From the NCBI RefSeq assembly GCF_944384765.1, contig NZ_CALWUM010000012.1, positions 1-59,342 on the forward strand: a DNA stretch of 59,342 nucleotides, read 5' to 3'. The notes under the pieces were generated by a model. That model was not told the DNA's origin. It did not search any database and saw nothing but the letters and a program-made list of their open reading frames with translations. A program made the translations under genes and the position numbers. The stretch is from an uncultured Agathobaculum sp. (GTDB lineage Bacteria; Bacillota; Clostridia; Oscillospirales; Butyricicoccaceae). Numbering within the stretch: the stretch's first letter is position 1; each line of letters starts with the position of its first letter. Shown here in pieces: positions 19,123-27,778 of this stretch.

Positions 19123-20139
19123 TTATTCGAGGGTGAGCAGCTCGTTCTTGAGGAAGGACTCCTTGCAGCGGAACGCGATCTTGGTAGACTGGGTGCCGTC
19201 GATGACGCCCGGGGTCGCCTTGCGGCCGGTCGCGACGCAGTCGCAGAACTCTTCCATCTCAGTAACGTAAGCATCGTGCCAACGAGTCAGGAAGTCCTGA
19301 TAGCACTCGCGGCATACGCCGTGCTTGCTCATGACCTCGACCAGCGAATCGGTCGGTACGGAGGAGATACGCAGGGTGCCGCGGGTGCCGATAATCTCGG
19401 TCTCAACAGCGGAACCGTGTGCTGCCGCACGGCCGGCAAAGAAGAATGCCATGGTCTCGTTTTCCATCTGCATCAGGCCGCTGACGTTGTCGCCGTCGTC
19501 CCAATCCTTGTACTGCTTGAACTCGTAGCAGCCGCCGATCGCCCACAGCTTCTTCGGCTCGGAGCCGGTCAGCCAGCGGATCAGGTCGAAATCGTGGATG
19601 GACATATCGATGAACTGGCCGCCCGAACGCGGTGCGTACTCCAGCGTGCCCTCGATGATGGAGATCGGGTCCTGCGAGTAGCAGCGAACCAGGATAACGT
19701 CGCCGATGTCGCCGTTTTCCATCTTCTTCTTGGCGATCTGGTAGGAGTGGTCATAGCGGCGCATGAAGCCCAGCATGAAGATCAGGTCCGGATGTGCAGC
19801 GACGATTTCCTCGGCCTTCTTGCACTTCTCAACCGTGTCAGCCAACGGCTTCTCGCAGAAGACGTGCTTGTTCGCGTCCATCGCGAGCTTGATCATATCA
19901 ACGTGAGAGTCGGTATTGGTGACGATCGCAACGGCCTCAACATTGGGGTCCTCGCACAGCGCCTTCGGATCCTGATAAACAGCGGTAACGCCCAGCTCCT
20001 CCGCGACCTGCTTTGCGCGGTCGAAATTCTTGTCGGCGATCGCGACCAGCTCGGAGCCCGGAACGCGGTTGGCGATGTTGCAGGCATGCTCATAGCCCAG
20101 ACGGCCTACGCCGATGATACCGATTTTCAGCTTTTTCAT
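19123..20139 (-). CDS. Gfo/Idh/MocA dehydrogenase, inositol-type (copy 1)
   Basis: 338 aa. NAD-binding motif GIIGVGRLGYEH at the N-terminus, FCEKPLA near residue 95, and the catalytic block DMSIHDFDLIRWL with the invariant Asp-x-x-x-His near residue 180. All features fit myo-inositol 2-dehydrogenase relatives that oxidise an inositol to an inosose. It differs clearly from copies 2 and 4, which resemble each other, so it may act on another stereoisomer or on a late intermediate. AAGGAG precedes the start. It is second in an operon behind iolE with a 63-base gap. Confidence 0.85.
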   Translation of the reverse strand: MKKLKIGIIGVGRLGYEHACNIANRVPGSELVAIADKNFDRAKQVAEELGVTAVYQDPKALCEDPNVEAVAIVTNTDSHVDMIKLAMDANKHVFCEKPLADTVEKCKKAEEIVAAHPDLIFMLGFMRRYDHSYQIAKKKMENGDIGDVILVRCYSQDPISIIEGTLEYAPRSGGQFIDMSIHDFDLIRWLTGSEPKKLWAIGGCYEFKQYKDWDDGDNVSGLMQMENETMAFFFAGRAAAHGSAVETEIIGTRGTLRISSVPTDSLVEVMSKHGVCRECYQDFLTRWHDAYVTEMEEFCDCVATGRKATPGVIDGTQSTKIAFRCKESFLKNELLTLE

Positions 20140-20202
20140 AAGTAGTACTCCTTTATCTAAAAGTTTCGATTACAGTGTGATAAGCCGGTGCACTTATTCG
20201 AA

Positions 20203-21102
20203 TTAGAGGCCGGTCTGCTCGGTGATGTAGCTGCGCGCCATGCGTGCCATCTCAAGCGGATTTGCCTTGGCCGGGTCCTGCTCGGCCTCGACAACCAGCC
20301 AGCCCTCGTAGTTGTACTCGTCGAGCAGCTTGAATACGGTCGGGAAGTCTACGCAGCCCTCCGGGTCGCCCGGTACAGTGAAAACGCCTTCCGGGATGGA
20401 ACGCAGGAAGCTCTTGCCCTCAGCATAGCACTTGTCCATGACAGGCTTGCGTACGTTCTTGAGATGCACATGGCCGATGCGGTCGTGGTGCTTCTTGAGA
20501 ATCTCGATCGGGTCCTCGCCAGAGAAGGTCAGGTGGCCGGTATCATAGATCATGCTGACGTACTTCGGGTCGGTCATGGCCAGCATGCGGTCGATCTCGT
20601 CGGTCTTCTGCACGGTGGTGGTCATGTGATGATGGTAAACGATCTTCATGCCGCTGTCGTAAGCGATCTTGCCGAGGTGGTTGAGGCCCTTGGTGAGCAC
20701 TTCCCACTCATCGTCGTTGAGCACCTTCTTGTTCGCGAGCGGCGTATTCCACCGGTGCTGAATGGAGAAGGACTGATCCGAGGTGTTGATGATGGTCGCG
20801 CCAATGGACTTTAAGAAGTTCATGTGGTCGACGAACTCGCGCTCGTTCCACCACAGGGGCTGTTCATTGAGGTAAGTGCTGATCCAAGCGGTGATGGCGG
20901 ACAGGCCGCGGCGGCCGAATTCCTTGTTCAGGATCGCGGGATCACGGGGATACTGGCAGCCGATCTCGGTGCCGACATAGCCGGTCAGCGCGATCTCGCT
21001 GATGGTCTGGAGGAAGCTGTTCTCCGCGCCCATTTCAGGCATATCGTCTTCGGTCCAGCCGATCGGGGCAATGCCGATTTTTACTTTCTTCGGATCTAAC
21101 AT
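20203..21102 (-). CDS. iolE: Myo-inosose-2 dehydratase
   Basis: 299 aa. TIM-barrel xylose-isomerase-like protein that follows Bacillus IolE along its length: IGIAPIGWTEDDMPEMGAE at the start, DDEWEVLTKGLNHLGKIA, YHHHMTTTVQ, YDTGHLTFSGEDP, HVHLKN, FTVPGDPEGCVDFPTVF and VVEAEQDPAKANPLE at the end. It dehydrates 2-keto-myo-inositol to 3D-(3,5/4)-trihydroxycyclohexane-1,2-dione using a divalent metal held by Glu/Asp/His residues in these motifs. First gene of a two-gene operon. The upstream region has a TAAACT -10 box without a good -35, so an activator is probably required. Confidence 0.93.
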   Translation of the reverse strand: MLDPKKVKIGIAPIGWTEDDMPEMGAENSFLQTISEIALTGYVGTEIGCQYPRDPAILNKEFGRRGLSAITAWISTYLNEQPLWWNEREFVDHMNFLKSIGATIINTSDQSFSIQHRWNTPLANKKVLNDDEWEVLTKGLNHLGKIAYDSGMKIVYHHHMTTTVQKTDEIDRMLAMTDPKYVSMIYDTGHLTFSGEDPIEILKKHHDRIGHVHLKNVRKPVMDKCYAEGKSFLRSIPEGVFTVPGDPEGCVDFPTVFKLLDEYNYEGWLVVEAEQDPAKANPLEMARMARSYITEQTGL

Positions 21103-21277
21103 TGGGATTCCTTCCTTTCGTGTTGCGTGAGTTTATTGCTCTCTTTGTAAGTACAGTTTAGCAATTTTGACCAGATTTTTCTTTCAAATTCTTGGGTTTT
21201 TTGAAAAATACGGTAAAAAGATGCAAAAACTGTCCAACAAATAAAAACAACAGGTGTCTGGAATGGAAAAAAGTGAT

Positions 21278-21311
21278 GAGATACACGGTGCGCCGGCTCA
21301 CGCCAACGCAC
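21278..21311. terminator. Hairpin after the iolI operon
   Basis: CACGGTGCG / CGCACCGTG with a 14-base loop, about 40 bases after the iolI stop on the minus strand. T-rich stretches occur on both sides but not directly adjacent, so it is a moderate terminator candidate. Confidence 0.5.
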
Positions 21312-21343
21312 CGTGCTGTGGCTCTTTTTTGAAAATCCTGCTT

Positions 21344-22174
21344 TTAGAGGTACGGACGGGTGGTCTCGGCGCCCATCTTGATGACGTCCTCTGCATTCAT
21401 CGCCCAGTATTCCGGACGGAACAGCTCGAGGCAGGCCGGGCCGTCATAGCCGACAGCCTTGACCGCGTCTGCAACTTCCTTGACCGGGATCGCGCCCAGG
21501 CCGGGCATCAGGCGGTGGCAGTGGTCGAGGATGCCGAGCGGCAGATCCTCGCAGTCGTTGATGTGGAATACGAACAGCTTATCCTTCGGCACCTTGCGGA
21601 TGAAGTCAACGTCCGCGCACTTGTCATGCAGATAAACGTTGATGCAGTCGATCGTCAGGCCGACGTTGTCGCGGTTGACCGCCTGCACGATCTCGAGCGC
21701 CTGGCGCACGCTGTTGCAGCACCACTTGCGGTCGCCGATCGGCTCGAAGGACAGCTTGACGCCGTAAGGTTCTGCGATATCAGCCAGCTCGTTGAGCACC
21801 TTAACCGAATCGTCGAACACTTCCTGCTCGTTCTTGGTGCAGATCTCGTCCTTTACGGTCGGCACAACGATGATATACGGGTTGCCGATCTGCTGCGCGA
21901 TCTCGCAGCCAAAGGTGAACAGTTCAACAAGATCCTTCCACTCCTGCGGGGTGCAGAAGTTGATGTTTTCAATCGAGTTGAAGGCGTAGGGCTTGAGGTG
22001 GCTCTTTGCGAAAAAGGCCTTCAGATCGTCAACGGTATGGGTCTTGAGGTATTCCTTCAGCATATCGAGACGCAGCTCGATGTAGTCATAGCCGTACTTT
22101 TCGCACAGCTCGAGATCCTTCTCCACAGAGGAGTTCTCTTTACAGGTTGCTTCGTTAAAACCAAGTTTGAGCAT
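21344..22174 (-). CDS. iolI: Inosose isomerase, IolI-type TIM barrel
   Basis: 276 aa. The protein starts LGFNEATCKENSSVEKDLELCEKYGYDYIELR, which matches Bacillus IolI closely; the quoted stretch spans residues 4-35. Later blocks also match: VLNELADIAEPYGVKLSFE, VNRDNVGLTID, VFHINDCEDLPLG, PGLGAI and LELFRPEYW. IolI interconverts 2-keto-myo-inositol and 1-keto-D-chiro-inositol, letting chiro-inositol enter the pathway. Metal ligands Glu, Asp, His, Glu are expected in SFEP, TID, HIND and LELF. AAAGGAGG precedes the start. Last gene of the iolG-transporter-iolI operon. Confidence 0.92.
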   Translation of the reverse strand: MLKLGFNEATCKENSSVEKDLELCEKYGYDYIELRLDMLKEYLKTHTVDDLKAFFAKSHLKPYAFNSIENINFCTPQEWKDLVELFTFGCEIAQQIGNPYIIVVPTVKDEICTKNEQEVFDDSVKVLNELADIAEPYGVKLSFEPIGDRKWCCNSVRQALEIVQAVNRDNVGLTIDCINVYLHDKCADVDFIRKVPKDKLFVFHINDCEDLPLGILDHCHRLMPGLGAIPVKEVADAVKAVGYDGPACLELFRPEYWAMNAEDVIKMGAETTRPYL

Positions 22175-22192
22175 AGTAGTGTCCTCCTTTTG

Positions 22193-23590
22193 TTACATTT
22201 CGCCGCGCGCTTCGCGCTCGGACAGCTCCTTCATAATGGTCGGATAAATCTTATCCAGCTTGTACAGCAGCAGAACAACAATTGCAACAGCCCAGATCAG
22301 GATGGGGCCCCACTGGAAGATCGTGGAGATCATAGACAGTGCGGAATCCGGCTGCGTTGCACCGCCGGTGGTCGAGCTGAGGAAGCCCGCGCCCTCCAGC
22401 AGAAGGGTCATAACAACGCTGGTGATACCGGTGCCGACCTTGAAGCCGAGCGAGCCGGCGCCGAAGATCAGGCTTTCCTGACGGATGTGGCTCTTCCACT
22501 GGCCATACTCTACTACGTCGCCCATCATGCCGAATACAACCGAGGTAAGCGGCGCCTGGCCGAGCGAGCGGATGATGGTCATTGCCATCAGCCAGCCAAA
22601 GCTTGTCGGGTTAACCAGGATCAATGCGTGTGCAACCACGACGACGATACAGCCGATCAGCGAAAGATCGCGCTTGTTGAACTTTTTGAGCAGCACCGGG
22701 CAGGCGAATGCGCCAACGATCAGTGCAATAATCTCAGCGGTGTAAATGAAGCTGTACAGGCCGTCATCGCCCAGTACATACTTGCAGTAGTACGGCAGGT
22801 CGGTGCCAATGATGGTGGTGTGGATGCAGGTGACCGCCCACAGGATCAGGGTCGCCCAGAAGTAGGGGTTGCCGAGCAGCGCCTTAAGGCTGCGGCCTGC
22901 GGTAACCTTGGGCTGCTGGGTCTGCTGGGCCTCAAAGCTGACGGTTTCCTTGCAGCGGAAGAAGCAGATAGCCAGCAGGATGACAGCGATGATGCACCAT
23001 GCGGTCATAACCTTGATCCAGGCCGCCTGGTCGTTGCCGACCATCTTGACGATCGGCAGGGTGAAGGTAACAGCGATGATCTTGCCGAACGGCGACAGGC
23101 CCATACGGATGACAGAGAGCAGGTCGCGTTCATGCGAAGAGCGGGTCATCAGGGTGGACAGCGTGCCGTACGGCACGTTAATGGCCGTGTAGCAGACCGT
23201 GGTGGTCAGGTTATAAGTAACGAAAATGTACCAGAACTGAACGGTATCGCTGGACTGCGGAATACAGAACAATGAAATCGTACATAGCGCATACGGTATC
23301 GCCATCCATATAATCCAGGGACGCGCTTTGCCCCATTTGGACTTGGTGTGGTTGACGATGATACCCATGATAACATCCGATGTGCCATCGAAAATACGGG
23401 AAAGCAGCATGACAACACCGACGATAGCAACGTTAACGCCTGCATAGTCTGTGTAGAACAGGGTAAGTACGGCGGTGGTAATACCCATTACAATGTTACA
23501 TGCGGTATCGCCCAAGCCGTAGGAAACTCGGGTACCCCAGGTAATCTTAGGGTCCGAAGTATTTACAGTGGCAGTGTTTTGCATATTCAC
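22193..23590 (-). CDS. GPH-family sugar:cation symporter (probable inositol transporter 1)
   Basis: 465 aa with about twelve hydrophobic segments. Family features are RVSYGLGDTACN at the start, LTLFYTDYAGV, LLSRIFDGTSDVIMG and SKWGKARPW in the first cytoplasmic loop, and MMGDVVEYGQWKSHIRQESL in the second half. GPH/melibiose-type carriers import glycosides, pentosides or polyols with Na+ or H+. Position between iolG and iolI, with 18-base gaps on both sides, argues for inositol import. A close relative lies at 42584. Confidence 0.9.
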   Translation of the reverse strand: MNMQNTATVNTSDPKITWGTRVSYGLGDTACNIVMGITTAVLTLFYTDYAGVNVAIVGVVMLLSRIFDGTSDVIMGIIVNHTKSKWGKARPWIIWMAIPYALCTISLFCIPQSSDTVQFWYIFVTYNLTTTVCYTAINVPYGTLSTLMTRSSHERDLLSVIRMGLSPFGKIIAVTFTLPIVKMVGNDQAAWIKVMTAWCIIAVILLAICFFRCKETVSFEAQQTQQPKVTAGRSLKALLGNPYFWATLILWAVTCIHTTIIGTDLPYYCKYVLGDDGLYSFIYTAEIIALIVGAFACPVLLKKFNKRDLSLIGCIVVVVAHALILVNPTSFGWLMAMTIIRSLGQAPLTSVVFGMMGDVVEYGQWKSHIRQESLIFGAGSLGFKVGTGITSVVMTLLLEGAGFLSSTTGGATQPDSALSMISTIFQWGPILIWAVAIVVLLLYKLDKIYPTIMKELSEREARGEM

Positions 23591-23608
23591 TCAGCCTCCA
23601 GTTTTGGT

Positions 23609-24631
23609 TTAGCCGATCTCGTCGAGCTTGACCGGACGGCCCTCCTTGAGGGACTTGGCAGCAGCCATTGCGATCTTGACCGGCTGCAGGCCGTCAAAAC
23701 CGTTGACCGGAGTCTCGGTGTCGTTCAGAACAGCTTCGGTGAAAGCCTTGGCTTCCGCGATGAACGCGTTGTTGTAGCGCTCGAGGAAGAACCAGGTGGG
23801 CTTGGAGATTTCAACGCCGTCCGCGCTGGAGATCATAGCCTGGTCGTTCAGGTCGTTGGAAACCTGTACGCAGCCCTTGTCGCAGTGCACCTCGGTGCGC
23901 TGGTCATAGCCATAGTGTGCTGCACGGCTGTTGTCGATCACGCCGAGCGCGCCGTTTTCAAACTTCATCATGACGATTGCGGTATCAACATCGTCATACT
24001 TGTCGTAGCCCGCACCGGACAGAGCCGCGCCGTAAGCGGTGACCTCGGTGACCTCGCTGCCAGCCAGGTAGCGAACCATATCGAAATCATGGATGGTCAT
24101 ATCCATGAAGATACCGCCGGAAACCTTGATGTAGTCCATGGACTGGTGGTCAGGATCGCGGGAAGTAACCTTGACGATGTTGGGCTTGCCCAGACGGCCG
24201 GAAGCAACCGTGTCGCGCACCATCTTGTGGTTGTGGTCAAAGCGGCGGACAAAACCGACCTGCAGCTTGACGCCGGCCTGCTTGACAGCCTCGAGCGCCT
24301 CGTTAATCTTATCGAGGTTGGTGTCGATCGGCTTCTCGCAGAAAATATGCTTGCCGGCCTTGGCCGCGCGCATGATGAACTCCGCATGGGTGTTCGTGGA
24401 GGAACAGATGAATACCGCCTCGATCGAGGGATCGCTGAAGATCATCTCCGGATCCTCATAGCACTTCTCGATGCCCATGTCCGCTGCCCAGGCGCGGGTC
24501 GCGTCGTTCATGAACGGATCGGCAACCGCGTAAAGCTCAGCTTCCGGTACAGCATGCGCCAGGTTTTCACCATGCAGCTTACCAATGCGGCCAGCACCCA
24601 GCAAACCAATACGAACCTTTTTCATCTTCAT
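23609..24631 (-). CDS. iolG: Inositol 2-dehydrogenase, Gfo/Idh family (copy 2)
   Basis: 340 aa, as expected for IolG (about 340). Visible motifs are RIGLLGAGRIGKLHGENL (NAD), FCEKPIDTN, GFVRRFDHNH, and the catalytic DMTIHDFDMVRYLAG with the Asp-His pair, then NSRAAHYGYDQR. It catalyses inositol to inosose with NAD+. AAAGGAG lies five bases before the ATG. First gene of an operon with the transporter and iolI, divergent from the AraC gene at 24938; the intergenic region contains paired CAATATTG sites. Confidence 0.92.
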   Translation of the reverse strand: MKMKKVRIGLLGAGRIGKLHGENLAHAVPEAELYAVADPFMNDATRAWAADMGIEKCYEDPEMIFSDPSIEAVFICSSTNTHAEFIMRAAKAGKHIFCEKPIDTNLDKINEALEAVKQAGVKLQVGFVRRFDHNHKMVRDTVASGRLGKPNIVKVTSRDPDHQSMDYIKVSGGIFMDMTIHDFDMVRYLAGSEVTEVTAYGAALSGAGYDKYDDVDTAIVMMKFENGALGVIDNSRAAHYGYDQRTEVHCDKGCVQVSNDLNDQAMISSADGVEISKPTWFFLERYNNAFIAEAKAFTEAVLNDTETPVNGFDGLQPVKIAMAAAKSLKEGRPVKLDEIG

Positions 24632-24746
24632 ACACTCTCCTTTGTCATATCATGACTTGTGTCTTTTCGCGCTGAAAAAGCAGAAATTTGCGCCTGACGT
24701 AAAACAGTGGTATAATAAAACCACACGGAATTGCGCGCAGGCAGAC

Positions 24747-24765
24747 CAATATTGTTACAATATTG
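24747..24765. promoter_or_regulatory. Tandem CAATATTG palindromes in the iolG/araC divergent region
   Basis: CAATATTG, itself a palindrome, occurs at 24747-24754 and 24758-24765, an exact 11-bp period. Helically phased direct repeats of this kind suit an AraC-family dimer. The minus-strand iolG promoter nearby (TATTAT at about 24710-24720) has no recognisable -35. Confidence 0.55.
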
Positions 24766-24937
24766 CGTCCTTAAACCGTGTTTTCTGCGGTTCCAACGCT
24801 TTATCTGTAATTATTATAAGCGAAAAATCCAGGCGCCCGTTAGCGGGTTCTTGCCCAAAAATTTCGCGCCAGAGCTGGAAATCCGCAGAAATTTTGGAGA
24901 GGAATTGCGAAATCTTGTGATTGCGGGAGGGAATACA

Positions 24938-25792
24938 ATGGCGACGGGACAAACAAATCAAATTCCTGAATTTGTAAATTGCATCTTGATCGACAGATCG
25001 AATAATAATAAGCAATCCCACCTTCCTCATGTGCATGAAAACGAGCTGGAGCTGTTCTACGTTTACGCGGGAACGGGACAATATATGGTGGATAATCGCC
25101 TTTATCCGATCCGTGAGGGCGATATCGTGATCTGCAATGCGGGCGTGCTGCATGGGGAGGAACCCTCGCTGGTGCGGCAGATACATTCCTACAGCGTGGC
25201 AATGACCGGCGTGCAGATGGAAGGGCTGCCGCCGAACTGCCTGATCGATTATAAAACCAAACCGGTGGTGTCCTGCGGGCAGCTGGCCGTACATGTCGGG
25301 CAGCTGATGCAGCTGCTCTATCTGCTGTCGGCAGATACCGCGCATCTGGGCAAACTTTGCGGCAGTCTGGCCTATTCCATGCTGCTGCTGACGCAGGAGC
25401 TGCTGAACAGCCGCGCGCGCACGGAGACGATTGAAGAACATGCCTCCCCGTCCTTTTTGGCGCACCGGGTGCGCCAGTATTTGGATAAGCACCACAACGA
25501 AGGGCTGACACTGGCCTCCGTATCCAGTCAGCTTAATATCAGCGAATACTATCTGGCGCATATCTTTAAGCAGGAGTTCGGCATTCCGCCGATGCAGTAT
25601 GTGATGAAGCGCCGCATCGGCGAGGCGCAGGAGCTGCTGATGAACACCGAGCTGCCGGTTGCGGAGGTGGCGGACCGGCTGGGATACAGCAGTGTGTGCC
25701 ATTTTAACGCCATGTTCAAAAAGAACGTGGGGATGCCGCCCGGAAAGTTCCGGCAATCCTTCCGCAAGGGCGAGATAAACGGGCAGAATTAG
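24938..25792 (+). CDS. AraC-family regulator 1 (cupin sensor)
   Basis: 284 aa from the ATG at 24938, chosen because GGGAGG lies eight bases upstream; a longer frame to 24731 crosses the promoter region. N-terminal cupin-like sensing domain (residues 20 to about 110: LPHVHENELELFYVYAGTGQYMV..GVLHGEE) and C-terminal double helix-turn-helix (about 185-280: TLASVSSQLNISEYYLAHIFKQEFG and VAEVADRLGYSSVCHFNAMFKKNVGMPPGKFR). It belongs to the same subgroup as copy 5 (41392). Divergent from the iolG operon, so probably its activator, with an inositol or inosose as effector. Confidence 0.88.
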   Translation: MATGQTNQIPEFVNCILIDRSNNNKQSHLPHVHENELELFYVYAGTGQYMVDNRLYPIREGDIVICNAGVLHGEEPSLVRQIHSYSVAMTGVQMEGLPPNCLIDYKTKPVVSCGQLAVHVGQLMQLLYLLSADTAHLGKLCGSLAYSMLLLTQELLNSRARTETIEEHASPSFLAHRVRQYLDKHHNEGLTLASVSSQLNISEYYLAHIFKQEFGIPPMQYVMKRRIGEAQELLMNTELPVAEVADRLGYSSVCHFNAMFKKNVGMPPGKFRQSFRKGEINGQN

Positions 25793-25863
25793 GAAAAAGC
25801 AAGGTATCGCTATATTTGGTGGAAAAACTGTGCTATAATCTGAACAGAACAGGAGGTTCATAC

Positions 25864-26802
25864 ATGGCACAGGACAACCCACTAAACGTACAATGTTTTG
25901 TCAAAAAGGATTTCCAGCCGCTGTTTGTTGGGGAGAATAACCCGCGGCTGCTGTATGTCAGCGATATCCGCCCGGATGCAAGCGCGCATCCGCGCGTGAT
26001 GCACGCGCACGAGGATTTCGTCGAGATCATCCTGATTTGCAGCGGTTCAAGCGAGTACCTGATTCATGATAAGAAATATTTCATCCAGCCGGGCGATCTG
26101 CTGATTTACAACGCCGGCGTGGTGCACGATGAGATCTCAGGGCCGGATATTGAAATCGGCAGCTATTGCGTGGCGATCGGCGGGCTGCATATGCCCGGCC
26201 TGGGGCCGAATATGCTGATCCCGGCGGATGCGGGATATGTGTTTCCCACGCGGGGCAGTTTTGGTGACTTACGTATTCTGTTTGAGATGATGTTCCGCAA
26301 CCTGGCCGGGGAGGAACCGCGCGCAGAGTCGTTTGCACATAGCCTGATGCACGCGCTGCTGGTCAAGGTTCTGGCTGTGACCGACGGCGCGGACGCACGG
26401 GAAAAACCGGTGGATGAGCCGCCGATTCTGGGGCGCCGCATCAAGGAATATATTGATAAGCATTATATGGAGCCGATCACCCTGCAAAGCATGGGCGAGG
26501 CGCTGCATATCAGCCCCTATTATCTGTCGCATGTGTTCAAGCAGATGAGCGGGTATTCGCCGGTGCAGTATCTGCTGCGCCGCCGGATCGGCGAAGCACA
26601 GACCTTGCTGATCACCACGGAGCTGTCGATCACGCATATCGCGGAGATGGTGGGCTATGACACGCAGAGCTATTTTAACCTGCAGTTCACCAAGAATGTG
26701 GGTATGTCGCCGGGCAAGTTCCGGCAGAATTACATCGTATCGCAAAAGGCGAAAAAACCGGGCGGCAAGAGCCGCCGGAAAGGCAATACCAAAACAGACT
26801 AA
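25864..26802 (+). CDS. AraC-family regulator 2
   Basis: 312 aa from the ATG at 25864 behind AGGAGG. The cupin sensor contains NPRLLYVSDIRPDASAHPRVMHAHEDFVEI with its His residues (residues about 21-50), and the C-terminal helix-turn-helix pair contains LQSMGEALHISPYYLSHVFKQMSGYSPVQY. A basic tail follows (KAKKPGGKSRRKG). It is very similar to copy 3 at 36897, so the two arose by duplication. It lies 71 bases after copy 1 and may be co-transcribed with it. Confidence 0.88.
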   Translation: MAQDNPLNVQCFVKKDFQPLFVGENNPRLLYVSDIRPDASAHPRVMHAHEDFVEIILICSGSSEYLIHDKKYFIQPGDLLIYNAGVVHDEISGPDIEIGSYCVAIGGLHMPGLGPNMLIPADAGYVFPTRGSFGDLRILFEMMFRNLAGEEPRAESFAHSLMHALLVKVLAVTDGADAREKPVDEPPILGRRIKEYIDKHYMEPITLQSMGEALHISPYYLSHVFKQMSGYSPVQYLLRRRIGEAQTLLITTELSITHIAEMVGYDTQSYFNLQFTKNVGMSPGKFRQNYIVSQKAKKPGGKSRRKGNTKTD

Positions 26803-26809
26803 CGGAATA

Positions 26810-26855
26810 AGGGCGCGCTGCACGCGGGGGATGAAATGGCAGCGCGCCCTTTTTA
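26810..26855 (+). terminator. Intrinsic terminator after araC 2
   Basis: AGGGCGCGCTGC / GCAGCGCGCCCT, 12-bp stem, then TTTTT. Confidence 0.85.
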
Positions 26856-26922
26856 TGCTTTTTTGCAGAAGAATGCCGCCCCGGTGTGCCGGGACGGCAA
26901 GAAGAAAAGGGATTGGAAATGT

Positions 26923-27030
26923 TCAGCGGTAGTCGTAGGAGGATTTGTCCGGGTGATAGTAGATTACATTGTCGCGGGTAAAGTACATTTCCGCAAAGAT
27001 GATAGCAATAGCGAAGATACCGAACAGCAT
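26923..27030 (-). CDS. Small membrane protein, 35 aa, unknown function
   Basis: An open frame with AAGGAG about nine bases before the ATG codes MLFGIFAIAIIFAEMYFTR, a single hydrophobic segment, followed by a polar tyrosine-rich tail ending YHPDKSSYDYR. One membrane span with a short cytoplasmic or external tail is predicted. It stands alone, convergent with the araC 2 gene and divergent from the iolD operon. A good ribosome-binding site and clean coding character support it; no family is recognised. It could assist a transporter of the island, but that is a guess. Confidence 0.6.
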   Translation of the reverse strand: MLFGIFAIAIIFAEMYFTRDNVIYYHPDKSSYDYR

Positions 27031-27303
27031 GATGATACACTCCTTTTAGATGATTTCTGTGATGTGAATGAATGGTGATGTGTGGTGAATAAGAATAGGA
27101 GAAAAAAGAGAGAGTTAAAAAAGTTTGGTAATGCGTGAAAGAAAAACATCTGTTTTTCCTTTGTGACTATATCATAACAGGAAAATACGGATATTTCTTT
27201 CAGTTTCCTGCGTTTGGCGCGGTTTCGCAAGGAAATGCAAGAACGCGGCAATCACCCGTCCGCCGCGCGGAGAAAACAGCGCAATAAAATGAAAAAGCGC
27301 GCG
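27031..27303. other. Intergenic region, no gene seen
   Basis: Purine-rich then mixed sequence. Open frames on both strands here do not resemble proteins. TATGAT on the minus strand near 27170 may be the -10 of the small membrane-protein gene. Confidence 0.35.
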
Positions 27304-27355
27304 CCGGACGGGTGCAGCCGCTGCCGCTGGGCAGGCCTGCGCCCGTCCGGTTTTT
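27304..27355 (+). terminator. Orphan strong terminator upstream of iolD
   Basis: CCGGACGGG..CCCGTCCGG with further internal pairing (TGCAG/CTGCG) and a following TTTTTG. No plus-strand gene precedes it within 500 bases, so it may end a small RNA or a leader transcript starting near 27180. Confidence 0.6.
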
Positions 27356-27778
27356 GTGAAAATCTTGAGGCAGGGACCGGAAAACCAGTGTGTTCCGCAC
27401 GGAAAAAGCAGGGGCGCTGCGCCCTGGCCGGGCCTTCCGCTGTGGCAGTACCGCCCTGCATATGGCGCCTGCCGCACGCCGGACGGCCTGAGACAATGCA
27501 AAAAAGCGGGATATTAGAAAAAACTGCGGTGGATTTTGCGGGGCAGGGGATTGGCTTATGTGCACAAAAATAAGATTCAAATACGAAATTAGTTGTGAAA
27601 AATTGGATAAATGACGACAAAAGAGACACATAGAAAGAAATTTGTGTTGATAAGGCAAGTTGCCAAGATGTTAGAAGAAATATCGCCGCGGAAAGTGTTA
27701 CACTAAAACCATCAAAAGCGAAGGCCGCAGAACAAGCGGCCAGAGAGTGACGATAACACGAACTAAGGAGGAAGAAAA
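27356..27778 (+). other. Upstream region of iolD
   Basis: GC-rich to about 27540, then AT-rich with the iolD leader. TACACT just before 27705 could be a -10 box; no good -35 is found, so activation by an AraC protein is likely. The ribosome-binding site AAGGAGG lies eight bases before the ATG. No gene is recognised. Confidence 0.35.

Noticed and set aside
21254..23275. Open frame of 673 codons on the plus strand over iolI and the transporter
   Set aside because: Antisense shadow of two well-supported minus-strand genes.
27214..27658. Overlapping open frames on both strands upstream of iolD
   Set aside because: Cys/Arg/Pro-rich translations with no family resemblance and no ribosome-binding site; the region includes a terminator hairpin.
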